From: Pachyseris speciosa
Taxonomy: Eukaryota > Cnidaria > Anthozoa > Scleractinia > Pachyseridae
Assembly: GCA_016490735.1 (NCBI GenBank)
Contig: JAEMWC010001414.1
Coordinates: 65,001-129,000 of the forward strand
Length of the DNA: 64,000 nucleotides
Reading direction: 5' to 3'
Below, piece by piece: positions 1 through 14,000 of the stretch. The stretch's first letter is position 1. Every line of letters starts with the position of its first letter. The notes beneath the pieces were generated by a model. The model had not been told where the DNA came from and searched no databases. It saw only the letters and a list, made by a program, of their open reading frames with translations. Position numbers and translations under genes: made by a program.

Positions 1-86
1 AAGTAGACCACTCTGAATTGTGCTTTGCCATTGCTCTTCTCCTCCATAAGATCACAGGCAACAACATTCTCCATATTCACAGACGT
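1..86 (-). CDS. MAPKAP1: SIN1 PH-domain exon, cut by window edge
   Basis: A TTTTGCAG acceptor is followed by [20 protein letters not shown] and KAQFRVVY, matching the ACDLAEEKS..FKLTY strand-turn-strand of the SIN1 PH domain. The exon is open to base 1, so the gene continues outside the window. Confidence 0.85.
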
Positions 87-3000
87 CTGCAAAATAACAA
101 AACGGAAGTGGGACAAAAGAGCCACTAAATATGAAAGTAGAAAAGTAAAGGGAATTTGAGGCCAAAAGGTCGTGAGCCCGCTGTTAGGAAAATGTCATAC
201 CATTTATCATTACTTCTTCAGTCTAAAATATGCCTTCACCGGGAGCCGGGGTGGTGGTACTCCCCTATATGGCCTGTACGGAAACATGCCGGTGGACAGG
301 GTATGGTTTTTGGGCCCTTCTGCCCTGAAAAGGGTATATAATTAAAAATTGAGTCTGCCCTAATCGGAGTCTCATTCTCTGTTAGACAGGGTTATGGCTG
401 CAAGCTAAGGCTGTTGACGAATATTTTAAAAAATCCGAAATCGGAAACATTTATCCGTACTAGCAGGTTATCAATCAACATTAGATCACTTTCAGGACTA
501 GATATTCGCGCTGTTGTTTCGTTTAAACACAGGCGGCGTTGTCCTACACAGGGTAGGTATTTTAGGGTATTTTTGTCCTGAACAGGGTTAAGGTTTCAGA
601 CCCCCAGCAGCACCCCTATACTCAAATATGGGTCAAGTATCCCTCAGGCACCGGGAGTACTTACAAATTTTTGTTTCCCCCAGAATTTCTTCGCCGCTTT
701 GCCCGGTTGGAGGACCGGGTCAATCTCGATTCTCTCTTGAGAAACGCCTGGTCGAAAAAATAAAAGTGTCACCTTATTATAGTGATCATACAAGCTGTGG
801 GAAGTCAAACGAAAGGCCTCGAAGAGGTACGTGGTTACTGGCAATGAAACCACACGAGGAGAAGGAAAAGAATGGGTAAAATGTGAATTTCATTGTGAAC
901 GCGAGCAGGTACAAGGGAATGAAAAATGCAGAGTCTGCAGTGTCAAATGTTTGCCTACATTTGGTAGATGCAGTTTCTCCAAAGTCGTTTTGATTAATCT
1001 TCGTATATGCCATCGTAAAAACTGGCTATTTTTACTTGAAGTCGGTTCTTACTCAAATGAGATTCAAAGAACTACTGACAGTAAAAGATAGATATTTAGC
1101 TTAGAACTCTCATTATTTCAGTGGAAAATTCGAACAAAAGAAGTCGGGTAAACGCCGGGGTGATTCCGAATGTTTTCTCTCTCAATTCGGAGGATTCCTC
1201 CGAAATGTTATCGACTATCTACACAGTCGATGACACAGTGGTTACTGGCAATAACTGACAATCATTGCCAGTAACCACAAAAAGGAATTGTCGTAGATAA
1301 GAAAGCAAGAATTTCCAAAGAAATTTCCTTAGTCCGTTTTATGTGTAACAATGTCAATTTCGGCTAGTGTTCCCTCCATTTTGTAACTGCTTGTTGCCGG
1401 GGAAGTGAAAGTTGAAAAATATAATTTCAGACATATATTTTGGGGCGAGCAAGGGCTGAGCATTCGCTAAAACGATCCTGGCTGATCAACAAGGTGATTG
1501 GGGAGAGAATCAAATTTGATCAAGAGGGAGGCGATCAGGCAGAAAGACGAAGGAGCAGCGAGGGGCAGGGAAAGAAAAGAAAAATACCCTTCTCCTTCCC
1601 TACCCTACCCTCTTTGATTCGTTCCAACACTCCAAAGTATGAAAATCCAAGATGACTCGCTCGCCAAAAGAAAAACCTACACTGCGGGATAAAACTTTAG
1701 CAGCATGTACACTTTACTGCACACACTATTCCAACTTGTGAAACAAAGAAAAGACTCTAAAGCATTCATGAACACTGACTGACACTGAGGACTTGCCCAT
1801 TTCCTGTACGGCTTTCTCCCAGGCCTTCGCGATCAAATCGTTTAGGTGATGTAGCCGAGGGAGGCCTAGGAACTAGGCAAACTGAGGACCAAAAGCGAAT
1901 CACCCCTGTGAGAACTAATTATGTGGAGGGGGGGGGCAGGGGGTGGCAATCCGGGAGAAAGGGGGGAGAGGTTTGGGAGGCAGGGGAGGGGAGGGAGCGG
2001 ATGGGAGGGGGGAAGTGGGAATTCTAAAAGGGGAGGAGGTGGGAGAGAAATAATTTATCAGGGGTGGGAGCAACAGGAACGAATGCGGAAGCTTGGGAGA
2101 AACAGGCATTGGGGGGGGGGGGGGGTAGAATACATTAAGGGAAGTGGGAGATTTTGACCCCACTGTCCCCTTCCATAATTCAGCCTGTTAAACAACTACA
2201 GAAACTTACTTAGCTGTATTTCCGTGACAGGTCTGAGCTTTTGTAACATACTGACGCGGTATGTCTAGGGATTCAAAAGGGAAAAGAAACTCGTTAGCTC
2301 ATATGTTAGTTTTTCTTTAAACTTGTGATTCATCTTCGCTGTGGTTTTCTAGTTTCTTTTTAAATGACAGTTTATTTACAAACAACGCTCACCTTGAAGG
2401 GCTCACAATTAGGGAAAGGAAAATAATGATCCACAGGTTTATCTGTAATAAAATAAAATGCATAGAGCGGTTTACAGTTGAGTGTCGTAAAACCAAAAAC
2501 AACAGACCGACCAGTGGAATGAACCAATCAGAATTCGAAGCAATTACACGTAACCGGCGCAAAGCGCGGGAAAATGCGCGCGTGCAAGTCACGATTGGTT
2601 TTGGTTTTGCTTCTCATTGGTTGAGAAAGTGGCGCGAGTTTTGCTGGCCAATCACAGAGCAAAGCAATGCAAAACCAAAGTAACGCAATTTACTTTCGAT
2701 GCTCAGTTGAAAACCGCTTTAAACTTTCGTAGATATCGCAGTAGCACCGCCCCATCACAGCCCCCAGTCAATGGTGGGATATAAAGCAACTGCGACGGAG
2801 GCGCCATTAGAAACATTCTAAATGACTGAATTCCTCTTCTTCACGCGCACTACTTTATGATGACTCAAAGTCGTTCAGTACGCAAAGGTCACTGAGCCAT
2901 CCAGAAGCTAAATCCCTATGGTGGCAATTTGAGTTCACAAAGGGACAGGAAAATTGAACGTTGCGTATTCATCACAAAAAACACCACAATTTGGTTGTTC

Positions 3001-6000
3001 GTTTCATACATGGGAGGGGCAAGAAGATGCTGGGAAAATAGAAGAGAATCACTTAAGATTTTTAATTAAATTTAATTTAAAGGTTAAATTCATTCTTTAA
3101 TCCGCAATTCAAATATGTGACTTTGATATATTCATTCTCACATATTCATCACTCACGGGTATATTACGAACCAACAAAACGACCAGCTCCCAGATGGCTT
3201 GTTAGCTCAGTCGGTAGAGCGCTGCACCGGTATCGCAGAGGTCGTGGGTGTGATTCCCGTACAAGCCTGAATTTTTTCAGGCTTTATTTTCAGTACTGCT
3301 TAAGTAGTGTTCATAACTGCGATGATCATTCACAAATTCATTCTTTAATCCGCAGTTCAAATATATGATTTTCATATAATTATTCATTTTCACATAAACA
3401 TCCAACATGTTGGGTGCGTGCTAACAACACCCAACAAGTGTTCCATGTTGTTGTATTAGGGAGTTTAAGTGCCTGTTCACATGGAGGTGGGGGACCCCAG
3501 GAAGGTGAGGTCCCCCACCTACCCGTGGTAAAAAAAGCTAGCCTTCACATTCAACCCCGGGGCGCTGGGGTGAGGTTTAAAATGCTATCGCGTGGTCGCT
3601 AAGAACGTATATCAACAAAAGAATTCAGAGACAATTGCCCGGATGAACATCACCCCACCCCACCTTCAGCATTCACATGGAGAAAACTCACCCCCAGCTA
3701 AGCGGGTTACCCGCCCTGGCTGACCGGGTAACCCGCCTCGGTGAGGTACCCCATCTCACATGTGAAAGCGATCGAGAAATAAAGAGAGATTGTATGGAGA
3801 GATTGGTAACCCCACCTAGGTACATGTAACCTCACCTTCCTGGGGTCCCTCACCTCCATGTGAACAGGCCCTAAGAAATGAGGACGGGAACATCAACAAG
3901 AACGCCGCAAAACAATAGGTTTAATAAGCAAAACAATAGCTCTGCACGTGCGTTTTACATTTTGGTATATTTCTTTGCCGTCCTCTGCAAAACAACATCG
4001 TGAAATGGCCAAATTTTAGGTTTTAGTGAGAACTTGAGCACATGTTGGCAAACTTTTCTTTCTTTTTCTTTACTTGAACGCCGTTCATAGAAATTTAGTT
4101 CCTGGATAGTTCGACGACATTTTACAAGTTGAACAAATTGGAATAATCGCGAAAGTGCTACAATAACGAGAAGATATATTTTGAAATGACGCTTTCATTG
4201 CTGTCGCGTCCTCGTTTCTTAAACTCCCTAGTGTTGGGAGCAGTTGCACGGGTCTTTAGTCTCCTGTCGCCTTCTATTCAGTTCTGCTAGAGTACAGTAC
4301 TGGTAAATATGAATTACATTGAATTCGACGTCCATTTCTGACCAGACAGAACTCCATGGTTCCCATACTCTCCAAAGTCGATTCAAGGTTGATAGCGACA
4401 CCAGGTTCAGACTGCTTTTCCAAAACATATTCATTGGCTAAAAGGCAACGGAGACATCATTGAAGTCAACACAAGGAAAGACGACACACAAGTATTTTAA
4501 GTAGCTCCAGGTACCACGTCGGCTATTTCAGCTAGTGCTTTGAACAGCGATATTTCGTATCCACGTTAAAAATTCACTTACGTTTAGTGGTAACTGATCA
4601 ACGAACGAGTTCAGGCCCCACCAAAGATTAAACAACATTGGAGAGGGGGGATGTGGGGGGAGGCGGGGGTGGGGAGAGGCTATCCTTTCCCGTTGCTCGC
4701 AGAGATCGTGTTCGCAGGCGACAACCAATTCAAAGTGGCCTAAGTGCGTATGTTACCCGCCAGAAGTAACCCAGGATCGCATTTATGGGAAGCACTTGTT
4801 GCACTGTCATTCTATAGTTACACCCCACTACTTACATTTTGTATCCCGTGTATAAGCGTAAGGGAGCTGAGTGCGTACATGCATTGCCCCAATAGGGGAA
4901 TCCTTGTTTACAATATTTGCCTCATTAGCATCAACAATTCAGTTTCTGATGGAGCTACAAATAAATCAGTTCTGAATATTGAAAGGTCATAGTATGAATA
5001 ACTCTACCAGTGAATATGAGCCTCATGTATTGAATACTTTTTGTGCAACGCGAGTTTAAAAACTCAAAATTTTGCAAAGAATGTATGAGCTCATTAGTGC
5101 TTTTGCCACCCAGATACTTTGCAGTTTTTGGAAGACAATATCTCCTTGAATACTACACCTAAAGAGCTAAAAATTTCAATGTATTAAATTTCACTAGCTC
5201 TTTAGCTACTTGGAGTCAAATCACATCTAACGTGTTTCTGTCTGTAAGCAAAGCCGTATGCAAAGAAGCAAAAATGTAAACAATGACGTAAGCATGAATC
5301 CCCCTATACAGTAGCTTCTAATGCGTTTCGTAAAAGAAAAAACAAACTAAGTAAATTACTCTGACCAATCACAACAGACACAAACAGCGCAACGAACCAA
5401 TCAGAATTCAAAGCAATTACATATAGCCGACGCCAAGCGCGGGAAAAAGCGCGTGAGCAAGTCACGATTGGAATTGGTTTTGCTTCTTCTAATTGGTTGA
5501 AAAAGTGGCGCGACTTTTGCGAGCCATTCATGCGACGTAACAAAAGCAAACGACAATAGAGCAGTTTTCAATTGAGTGTCGTAAAACAAAAACCAAAGCA
5601 ATTACTCCAGCCAATCACAACAGACAGAAAGAAGTGCAATGGGCTAATCAGAATACGAAGTAATTACACGCAACCGGCGCAAAGCGCGGGAAAGTACGCG
5701 CGTGCAAGCCGCGATTGGTTTTGGTTTTCATTGGTTGAGAAAGTGGCGCGAGTTTTGCTGGCCAATCACAGAGCGAAGCAATGCAAAACCAAAGCAAAAC
5801 CAGTGTTACTTTCGACACTCAATTGAAAACCGCTCTTGCTATTACGTTCAATACTCAATCAAAAACCGCTCTATCAGCTTCCTTTGGTCCAATTTTTCAT
5901 GCAACGTAAGATAAAGCCGGCTGAACGCCGAGTTATCACTAACCTGTTCTTTTTAAGCCCCTTTTCTTGATCATTTTCTCATAAACGTGTTTCATTTTTG

Positions 6001-7976
6001 TATTCATACTCTCCACTTTTACTCTTGAAAAGCCATGTTGTGGCTCGTGACTGGAAAACAGAACACAGACATCGGGAATTCCGTCGAAACAATCATGCAA
6101 ATGCAATGCAAAAAGGATGCATTTTGCTTCTCCATTTGTTTATTATAATAAATCTCTATACAATGGCTAAAATGAAGAACTTGGGTAAGGACTTATTACC
6201 GGTAATGACAGCAAGTTTTGATTGCTAATGTGGAACATTTCATTGCATCGTAATACCGTGATATGCTGCTCAAATACCGATATTCGTATCGTGACAAGAA
6301 ATATCGCGGTGCACCGGCGTATCGTAGCTACTTACACTGTAACAATGATTCCGTTGGATGGTTTCGGAGGCGCTGGTTTGGCTGGACTGGTAAATTTCTA
6401 AAAATTTCAATCATCAAGGACGTTACTTATACATGACAAACAGCATTGAGAGCCAAATAAGAATTAAGGGAAATTCATACATGAACAAAGTCAGATAAAT
6501 TAAATTGTCTATAGTTTGGCTTACCTGAACTAGTGCCAGGCAAGTGAAGCCAAATTTTGTTATTTGTTCCTTGTTGTCAAGGGCTGGAAATAAAAGATGC
6601 CTTGAGATAAATGTTAACGCCCTATAAAGAGGTAACTTCTCACTTATCGCATTAGGCCTAAGACCTGGCTATAGAGAGGGACAATGAGGACTGAATACAT
6701 GTACATTTTATTTTTTTGACGAAACAGCGTATTACAACGTAAAGATCTGCCTAACCTGAAGCCATCAACCCCGTGGTGATCTTTCAAATGGAAATTTCAA
6801 CACACTAACTTTTGGGGAATAGGGAATTGATGCAGTGGTGAGAGCATCTGCCTTCCACTGGCCAATGTGTCCTGGGTTCGATTCCGGGACTCGGCGTCAT
6901 ACATGTATGTGGGTTGAGTTTGTTGTTGGTTCTCTACTCTGCTCTGAGAGTTTTTTCTCCGGGTATTCTGGTTTTCCCCTCTCCTCAAAAACCAACATTT
7001 ACAAATTCCAATTCGATCCGGAATTTCGAGGGGCACAGGTTTGTCAATTGAATTGCTTTTCAGTGTCACCCTCGTTAAACAAAGTCGTTTTTTTAAAACT
7101 CCTGCAGAGTGTCCCTTACCTTCCCTATTTGTAAGGAAACAATTGAGTCTACGCAAATATTCATTAACATTAATTTTTATTATTTAATAGATAAAAACTG
7201 AAAACAAGCAATGAAAACGTAAAGCTTGTGGGATATGGCTGGAGTGACAAGGATACTTCACAAATTAATGTGATCACGTAAGCTAAAGCCACTCTAAGGG
7301 CACTAAGGCCACAAGGTAGCGGGCATTACCCCTTAAATCTACCAAAGCAAAGATTGAGCCCAAGCATTAGCAGCCATGGACAGCTGTTTCGGCCTTGTAA
7401 GGCTCGAGCATTAGCTATGCCATGCTGATGAGGCCTAACAAGGACGAAACAGCTGTCCATGGCTGCTAATGTTTGGGCTCAATCTTTGCTTTGGTAGATT
7501 TAAGGGGTAATGCCCGCTACCTTGTGGCCTTAGTGCCCTTAGAGTGGCTTCAGCTTACTTGATCACATTAATTTGTGAAGTATCCAAAAACCAAAAAACT
7601 TTGTGCCCATACCAGGAAAATCTATGTCCACCTCTCCGTCATCCTCAGCAATATGTAGGCAGCAAGACTTGACATCATTCTAAAAGCAAAGAAATAACTT
7701 TTTTTTAAATTAGTTAGTAAATCAAATTAAAAAGGGAACTGATTATGATAGTGACAGACAAACCATAAAAAAAGAACAATCTTTGTTTCTGTTAGGCTAT
7801 AGCAAGTAGCCGTCATGACGCTACTGGACTGCACGGTTAAACAATAAATAAATCACTTTATTTGAGTGTCAAATGAATGTATTTAGCACACACTGTGGTA
7901 ATTGGGGACCCTATCCAGATCGAGTTGAAATTTGGAAATGATGGATTTTGAGGAGAGGGGAAAACCGGAGAACCCG

Positions 7977-8020
<44 letters not shown>

Positions 8021-11000
8021 AACCCACATATGACGCTGAGTACAGGAATCAAACCCAGGCGACATCAATCTCTTACCCAGAGTCCTCAGGCTCTATGGCC
8101 AGCTGTTAGTCGCCAGGAGAGACTCTGGGACAATGGAAAAAATCAAATTTTTTGATTGGCTGGCCCATAATGGCTTCCATTGTTTTACCCCAGATTTTCT
8201 GGGAAAATGGTGGTCCATTATCCCAGAGTCTCTCCAGGTGTCAACACGCTGACCAAACAGCCCGAGGACTCTGGGTATGAGATTGAGGTGACATTGGTGG
8301 GAGGCGAGTGCTCTCACTACCGCACCATCACTGCTACCATCAAAACACTTCTTAATCACTGGAGGCAACTATGCACAGTGGAGCCCCGATCTTATGAAGT
8401 GCCAAGAAGCTCTCACCTGCTAAAACGGGTTCAGCACAATTATAGAATTTCATTATGGACTGTAAGCAACCTTTTTATAACTACAACAAACTCATGAATA
8501 ATTGTTTAGCATTTGAGAAAGGAAGTTGCAAAGAAGTAATTTGAAATAATTTCAAACCTTCAATGGTGGCTCTCGCCCTTCATTTGTGTACTTGTACATG
8601 ATCAGTCCAATGAGGTCCACAACACGTGCAGTACCTGCTACAATATCAGATATGTGCAGTTATAAAAAAAAATATGATCCTGGACCCAGTTGTTCAAAGC
8701 CAGTGGGCCAACGGATAAGTCGCTATCCAGTACATAAAATGTATTGCAAATGAAGGGGATTCTGGCAAAAGGGGCGTATATTGCTTTCTGGCCTTACAAT
8801 CCAAATCTAGACCTCTCTAAATTCGATCTAATTTGGCATGCAGACTGGTTATGGTGTCAGAAATAAATGAATCTAACATATTTTTAATTATTACACTTTC
8901 ATCTTTCCTTATCCCCATCCCTGTCATATTAATATCAATTTCACTTTTTAAATTAAGATACTTTTTCTTTGTTGCAGTGTTAACCTCAGCAATTCATAAT
9001 TTAGCTTCAATCCACGTCACCTTTTGTGTTGTGTAATTTCTTGGAGATTTACCAAAGCAAGAGGCCTAGCTAGGTCTACAAACAGCCGATGGCAGTAATG
9101 CTCCAGATATAAACAATATAAATGGCTGATAGGTCTACATAAATTTTTAGATGACTAAAATAGCTTTTCAGAACTGAGTTGTAAGCAAAGATGCCAATGA
9201 ATCCTTACCCAGGACTGTGACACTCATAGGAATGGCTCTTTCATCCTAAACGGAAGGGAAACAACTAATGGCTTCAGGTTTGTTTTTAATAATAAATTAA
9301 TTTATGATATCTCAGCCTTGTGATATCTCAGCCCTTAGGGGTTAAAGGGTTAAGCCCCACTGATCAGCAACCAATTTCTCCTTACAATATTACCATATTT
9401 TAATCAAATGTACAGGTAATGAGAATGAAGCAAAATGATCATTAATGGCAATTTGATTCCTTGATCTCTTAAAACTTCTGCCAACCAGAATCAAAAGATG
9501 TTGTTTGGGAATTGTGAGAATTATTAAAAATAATTATTGTAGATTGATTAAGTGGAGTGTTGAAGGATTTTAAGAGTATTTTGCATATTTTTATATTTAT
9601 TTATAATAAGAAACTGGTTTGAGCGAAAATAAAGTTAGGGGAAAGAACTAACACCAGATTAAATATATTATTTATAAATGTCTTACATGTTACATGTGTA
9701 TTCTGTTTGTGCCTGGAGTACAATTTTCAATCAAAAAGAAATTAAAGTATGTGTAGCTATTTGAAAGAATGGTTCCCAATTAAATTGCAGAACACATACC
9801 TCAGACTGCATGGTTAAAAAAATTCTAAATTTCATGTTCGACAATTTGTTCCTTGGTAAGCCTGCAACAAGAAACACAGGATTCCCATCAAACAAAGACA
9901 GTTACATCATACATACATGTATGGCCACACCTAACTGTAAATATTAGTAAAGAGAATTTCGACATGACCAAGGTGATTTGCAGGATATGTTGAAAGGAAT
10001 ATGCCAAGAGGGTACTTTGACTTAGCTTGTATACAGGTGAAAAATAAAATATGGATTTTCTTATCAGATTTTTCCAATTATAATTGATGATTGACAGGTT
10101 GGGTCAATCTCTCCTGACTGGTTATTTCTGACGACCAATTATGAAATCCAAGTCCTAAAACTAATATGACCTAATTACAATGTAAAAAAATCTAGTCCCA
10201 TTTTTGCCTTGGATGTTAGCTGAAGGTTGATGAAAAAATAGCCTATGGGCCGGCACTAATAGTTATGCTTCAGACCGCCTTCAGTTATTATGAAAATAAT
10301 GATAATTTTTTCTTGATATTTCTTTTGAGTTATTATGAGGATATTAATAAATTATTTTCTTGTATTCCATAATTTTCTGAGAGCTATTAGGTTAGTACAG
10401 AATGTACAATATTTTATTTCTTGTTCTTAAGTCAGGAAATTTTTTCTCAATGGACAGTTTTCAAGTCAAGCCTGGTTCACACTAACAACATAACGACATA
10501 ACGACATCATCAATGATAACAACACAAAATGGACGTTATCTCAACATAAAAGGACATTATGTTTCCAGTGTGAACATGCAGACATAATGACATATCACCA
10601 ACATAACAGCATGAACATAACAACATAAAGGTAAAACTGATCTTTTCCTTTTGTTGTTACATTATGGAATCACGCCCATTGAGACACGTCGGCCGTAAAT
10701 AGTGGGGTACCCACGAGGCTTTGCACGCTAACAAAGACGTGCCGCCACTTTCGGTTCCTTTTTGACTCGAAAACATAATTCCCAAAAGGGAGCTTTACAT
10801 GTTACACGAATTTCCTTCGTCATCCGTTATAAGGCAATAACAGGAGCTTGTACTGTGAAAACATGTGAAAATATGCTCACTATCGATTAATACCAGCCGT
10901 GAGAGTATGGAGAACTTTGCGAAAACAAGCCACAACTGCAAAAGATATCGGCGAGCGCCTCATGAACTTTGCAATACCTGTTTATGATCATCTGTTTTCC

Positions 11001-14000
11001 AGTGTTGTTCTGCTTCATTTTGCGCGATCAATCACTTCATTTCTGCTTTTGGCGTGTTCATGTTCGCGTTAAAAGTGAAAAGAGGCAGTGAGTTTATAAT
11101 GCTTATTGATTAATCATTGGTTGCTTTGGTTTGATTGACTGTAGCATGACCCGTGTTGGATACATCTTTCTCGCGTGAACCGGTGTTATGTAGACAAAAG
11201 CATTCTTCGAGTACCAGCGTGCAAGAGTTGTTGTTATCAAAATAATGTTGTAGTATTTGAATTCGGTAGAAACAACATTGAATAAAGCAGCAAGTTTGTA
11301 AGATACTACAGCTTTGCGAGGTTTCATGGTTTTCAAATTCATCGAATTTCAGTAGCATGCAAGAGATAAAGTTAGCATGTTTAAACTATCCATGAGTGGT
11401 CAGATTTTCCTATCTGGTCAACTGTGGTCATAGAAGAATTTCAGCAAAAAGGACAAGTACATGGTAAGTGTTTCATTGGCTTTATATCATTTTCAAAGAA
11501 AAGATGAAATCTTTATGCGCTTAACCGATTGAACTGATTACGGATTTATTTCACACTCATTTGCATTTAATATGTAATTTAACTTGGGAAATATTTCTAA
11601 CAGCGATCATTCACGTCTTCAATATTTAATCCGCGGTTCAAATATACGTATGAATTTCACATATTCATTCTCAGAGTTTAAATCGATACGGCCTTTAGAA
11701 ATAACATTACGGTACGTCTCCTGTTTCTTGATGAATTAGCATTATATGTTCTTGGTGCTTAATGACATTGATATACACTACAGAATTCGATGATTGACAG
11801 CTCTGCATTTAGATTTGCATATACAATTGACATGTTTCAACAGGCCCGATTCTGTAATGTGTCATTGTCGCTAGTGTGAACCAGGCTTAATGTTAATGCT
11901 GCCACATTAGTTTTTGAGTATAGGTTCCCTGTGCACTAGGCACTGAGGTTTAGCTCGGAACAGTAATCACATATTAAATTTTGCTTGCATGCTAGAAGTT
12001 AACAGTCCCAAGCAAGGTCAACCCTCATGAGCATTGGAGATTTATTGCAGTAAAGCTGTTACAGTCATTGCATCGCAGTTACAGACCTAAGGTTATGGAA
12101 ATTCTATGGACGCCGAGGTGGCTGTGAACAGTGTTGACGGAAATTAAGGTTAAACAATTTTGATTTAGCGGAGTGCTGTAGTCCTGCAGAATAGTATCTT
12201 CATTGACGGTTACACTTAATATATAAAACACAAGGAATAAAGTGCTTCATCAGATTATGCAAACACTAAGAGGTGGGTTCAAAAAACATGAGACAGCAAA
12301 GATTTTTTGACCGTCTTTAAGGTGTTTGGACATCTAATGAAATCAAGTGCTTGATATAGCTTCTCAAAGCATTAAGATGAAATCCGCTAAAAAATTGAGC
12401 AATTTCAGGTTTTAGTGGACAAAAATCTGGTACCAGAATAATTTTAAGTATTTTACAGTCACTTAATTTACATTTTCTTAAAGCTAAATACATACTTTAG
12501 ATAATTGCCTGAAATAACACCGAAAACAATTTCCCATGGGAACAAGAGAAATAAATTTCAAAGTTTGGAGAACGTGTGCAAACACAGGCAAAATTTCATC
12601 ATCAGTTTCATTTCACCAGTACTTTCAAGTGTTTCATACATTACTTCGACATTCGTTTTCGACGTTTGGTGTTGCTAGAAATGATTTTTTTTTGAGAAGA
12701 TCGATATTTAAAACAGTCGTACAGAAGTTTGCAATATGATGAAAATAATTTTCAGTTGGTAAGTACTAGGTTTTTGTCCACTTGTTACTCAAACTTCTGG
12801 TGGATTCCATCTTAATAATTTTAGGAGAAATTCAAAGCAAAAGTTCACCCAATTTTATGATAATTAGGACCACATATCCAAACCTCATTTGTGGAAGCCA
12901 TTTCTTTTACTTTCTCTTCAAGAATTATTATCAATGAATTTGAGAAGAAGCGTTGCTTACCTCCCCTTCAAATTTGGAATACTCTAGGAAAGGGTTGTTA
13001 GGTTTGCCGAGGGATTCCTGCAGCTGTCTACTCAGCTGAGATACTGTGACTGTTTTACTCTTGTCCTGTTTCACTTCACGTTTGCCAAACACATCTGACA
13101 GGTCTTCAGCTGTTGTTGAAAACAAGTTGGGAAAAAATATTATCAAAAGATCCAATCCACAAAATGTAAACAATTAACTGCATGCATTGGTTGAGGTTTT
13201 AAATTCAGAGTTTCCCTGCTTTCCAAGACACAGTAAATTACAACTTATGTAACCAAAAACACTGTACCTTCAGCTTTATATATAAGTAACATCATTTCTA
13301 TTGATAATCATTTGTGATGACTTCCTTACATATTAAATAATTTCTTGGGAAAAAACATTGTTGCCACATTGGTGAGTGAAAATGTATCCGGGCAAGTACA
13401 ATCTAAACACCACTTGCCCAGATGGTGAGTGCTCCCAAAAGTTGGTTTCCGAACCTGACAGTATGGAAGCCTGGTAAATGTACAATATTAAAAAACTTTT
13501 GTAAACTTGAGGTAAAGTTGACAAGATAATCAAGAATGGAATTCCTTACCACTCATTTTGATACTGTTTTCTCCCTCCTTCCAGGAGACTGTCCGGCACT
13601 TCAGCTCCGCATTCCTAAGAGAATAAAAAAAATAAATATTCAACAAAAAATAAGATGTAGGGTTCATTATTTCACAAGCACAGGACAAAGAAGAGCCTTC
13701 CGGACAGAAATCAGATCAACGACTTTTCACTCAGCGAGTTCGTGGGGTTATTCTCCTTTTGAATTACTACTGGGTGGTACATTTACAGAGAGAATAGTGG
13801 TGCTAGGCGGTATATTTGAGGTTAAAATCTCTTTAACTTTTAATATAACTCCTATGGCTTGGAGAGAGATTAACGATTATAAATCACTGTACACTGTACA
13901 TGTCTTGTACCTCTCTCTTCTACTGCGATCGCCCTTGCCTTGAGTCTTGGAATTCCTCGGGCTAATACCTGGACTGATAGCAATATCGAACGACTGAGGA

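Noticed and set aside
1915..2163. Overlapping Pro-rich and Gly-rich ORFs
   Set aside because: Compositional effect of the G-rich tract; no splice signals or conservation.
3196..3267. Functional threonine tRNA gene
   Set aside because: The cloverleaf is complete, but the T loop and the base before the anticodon are abnormal and the unit is attached to a dispersed repeat, so SINE is preferred.
8093..8497. Two ~100-codon ORFs on opposite strands
   Set aside because: They lie in a foldback/SINE repeat whose tRNA-like head and mirrored blocks explain the sequence.
13536..13943. 135-codon plus ORF
   Set aside because: Antisense to SIN1 exons 3 and 4, which have proper splice sites and homology.
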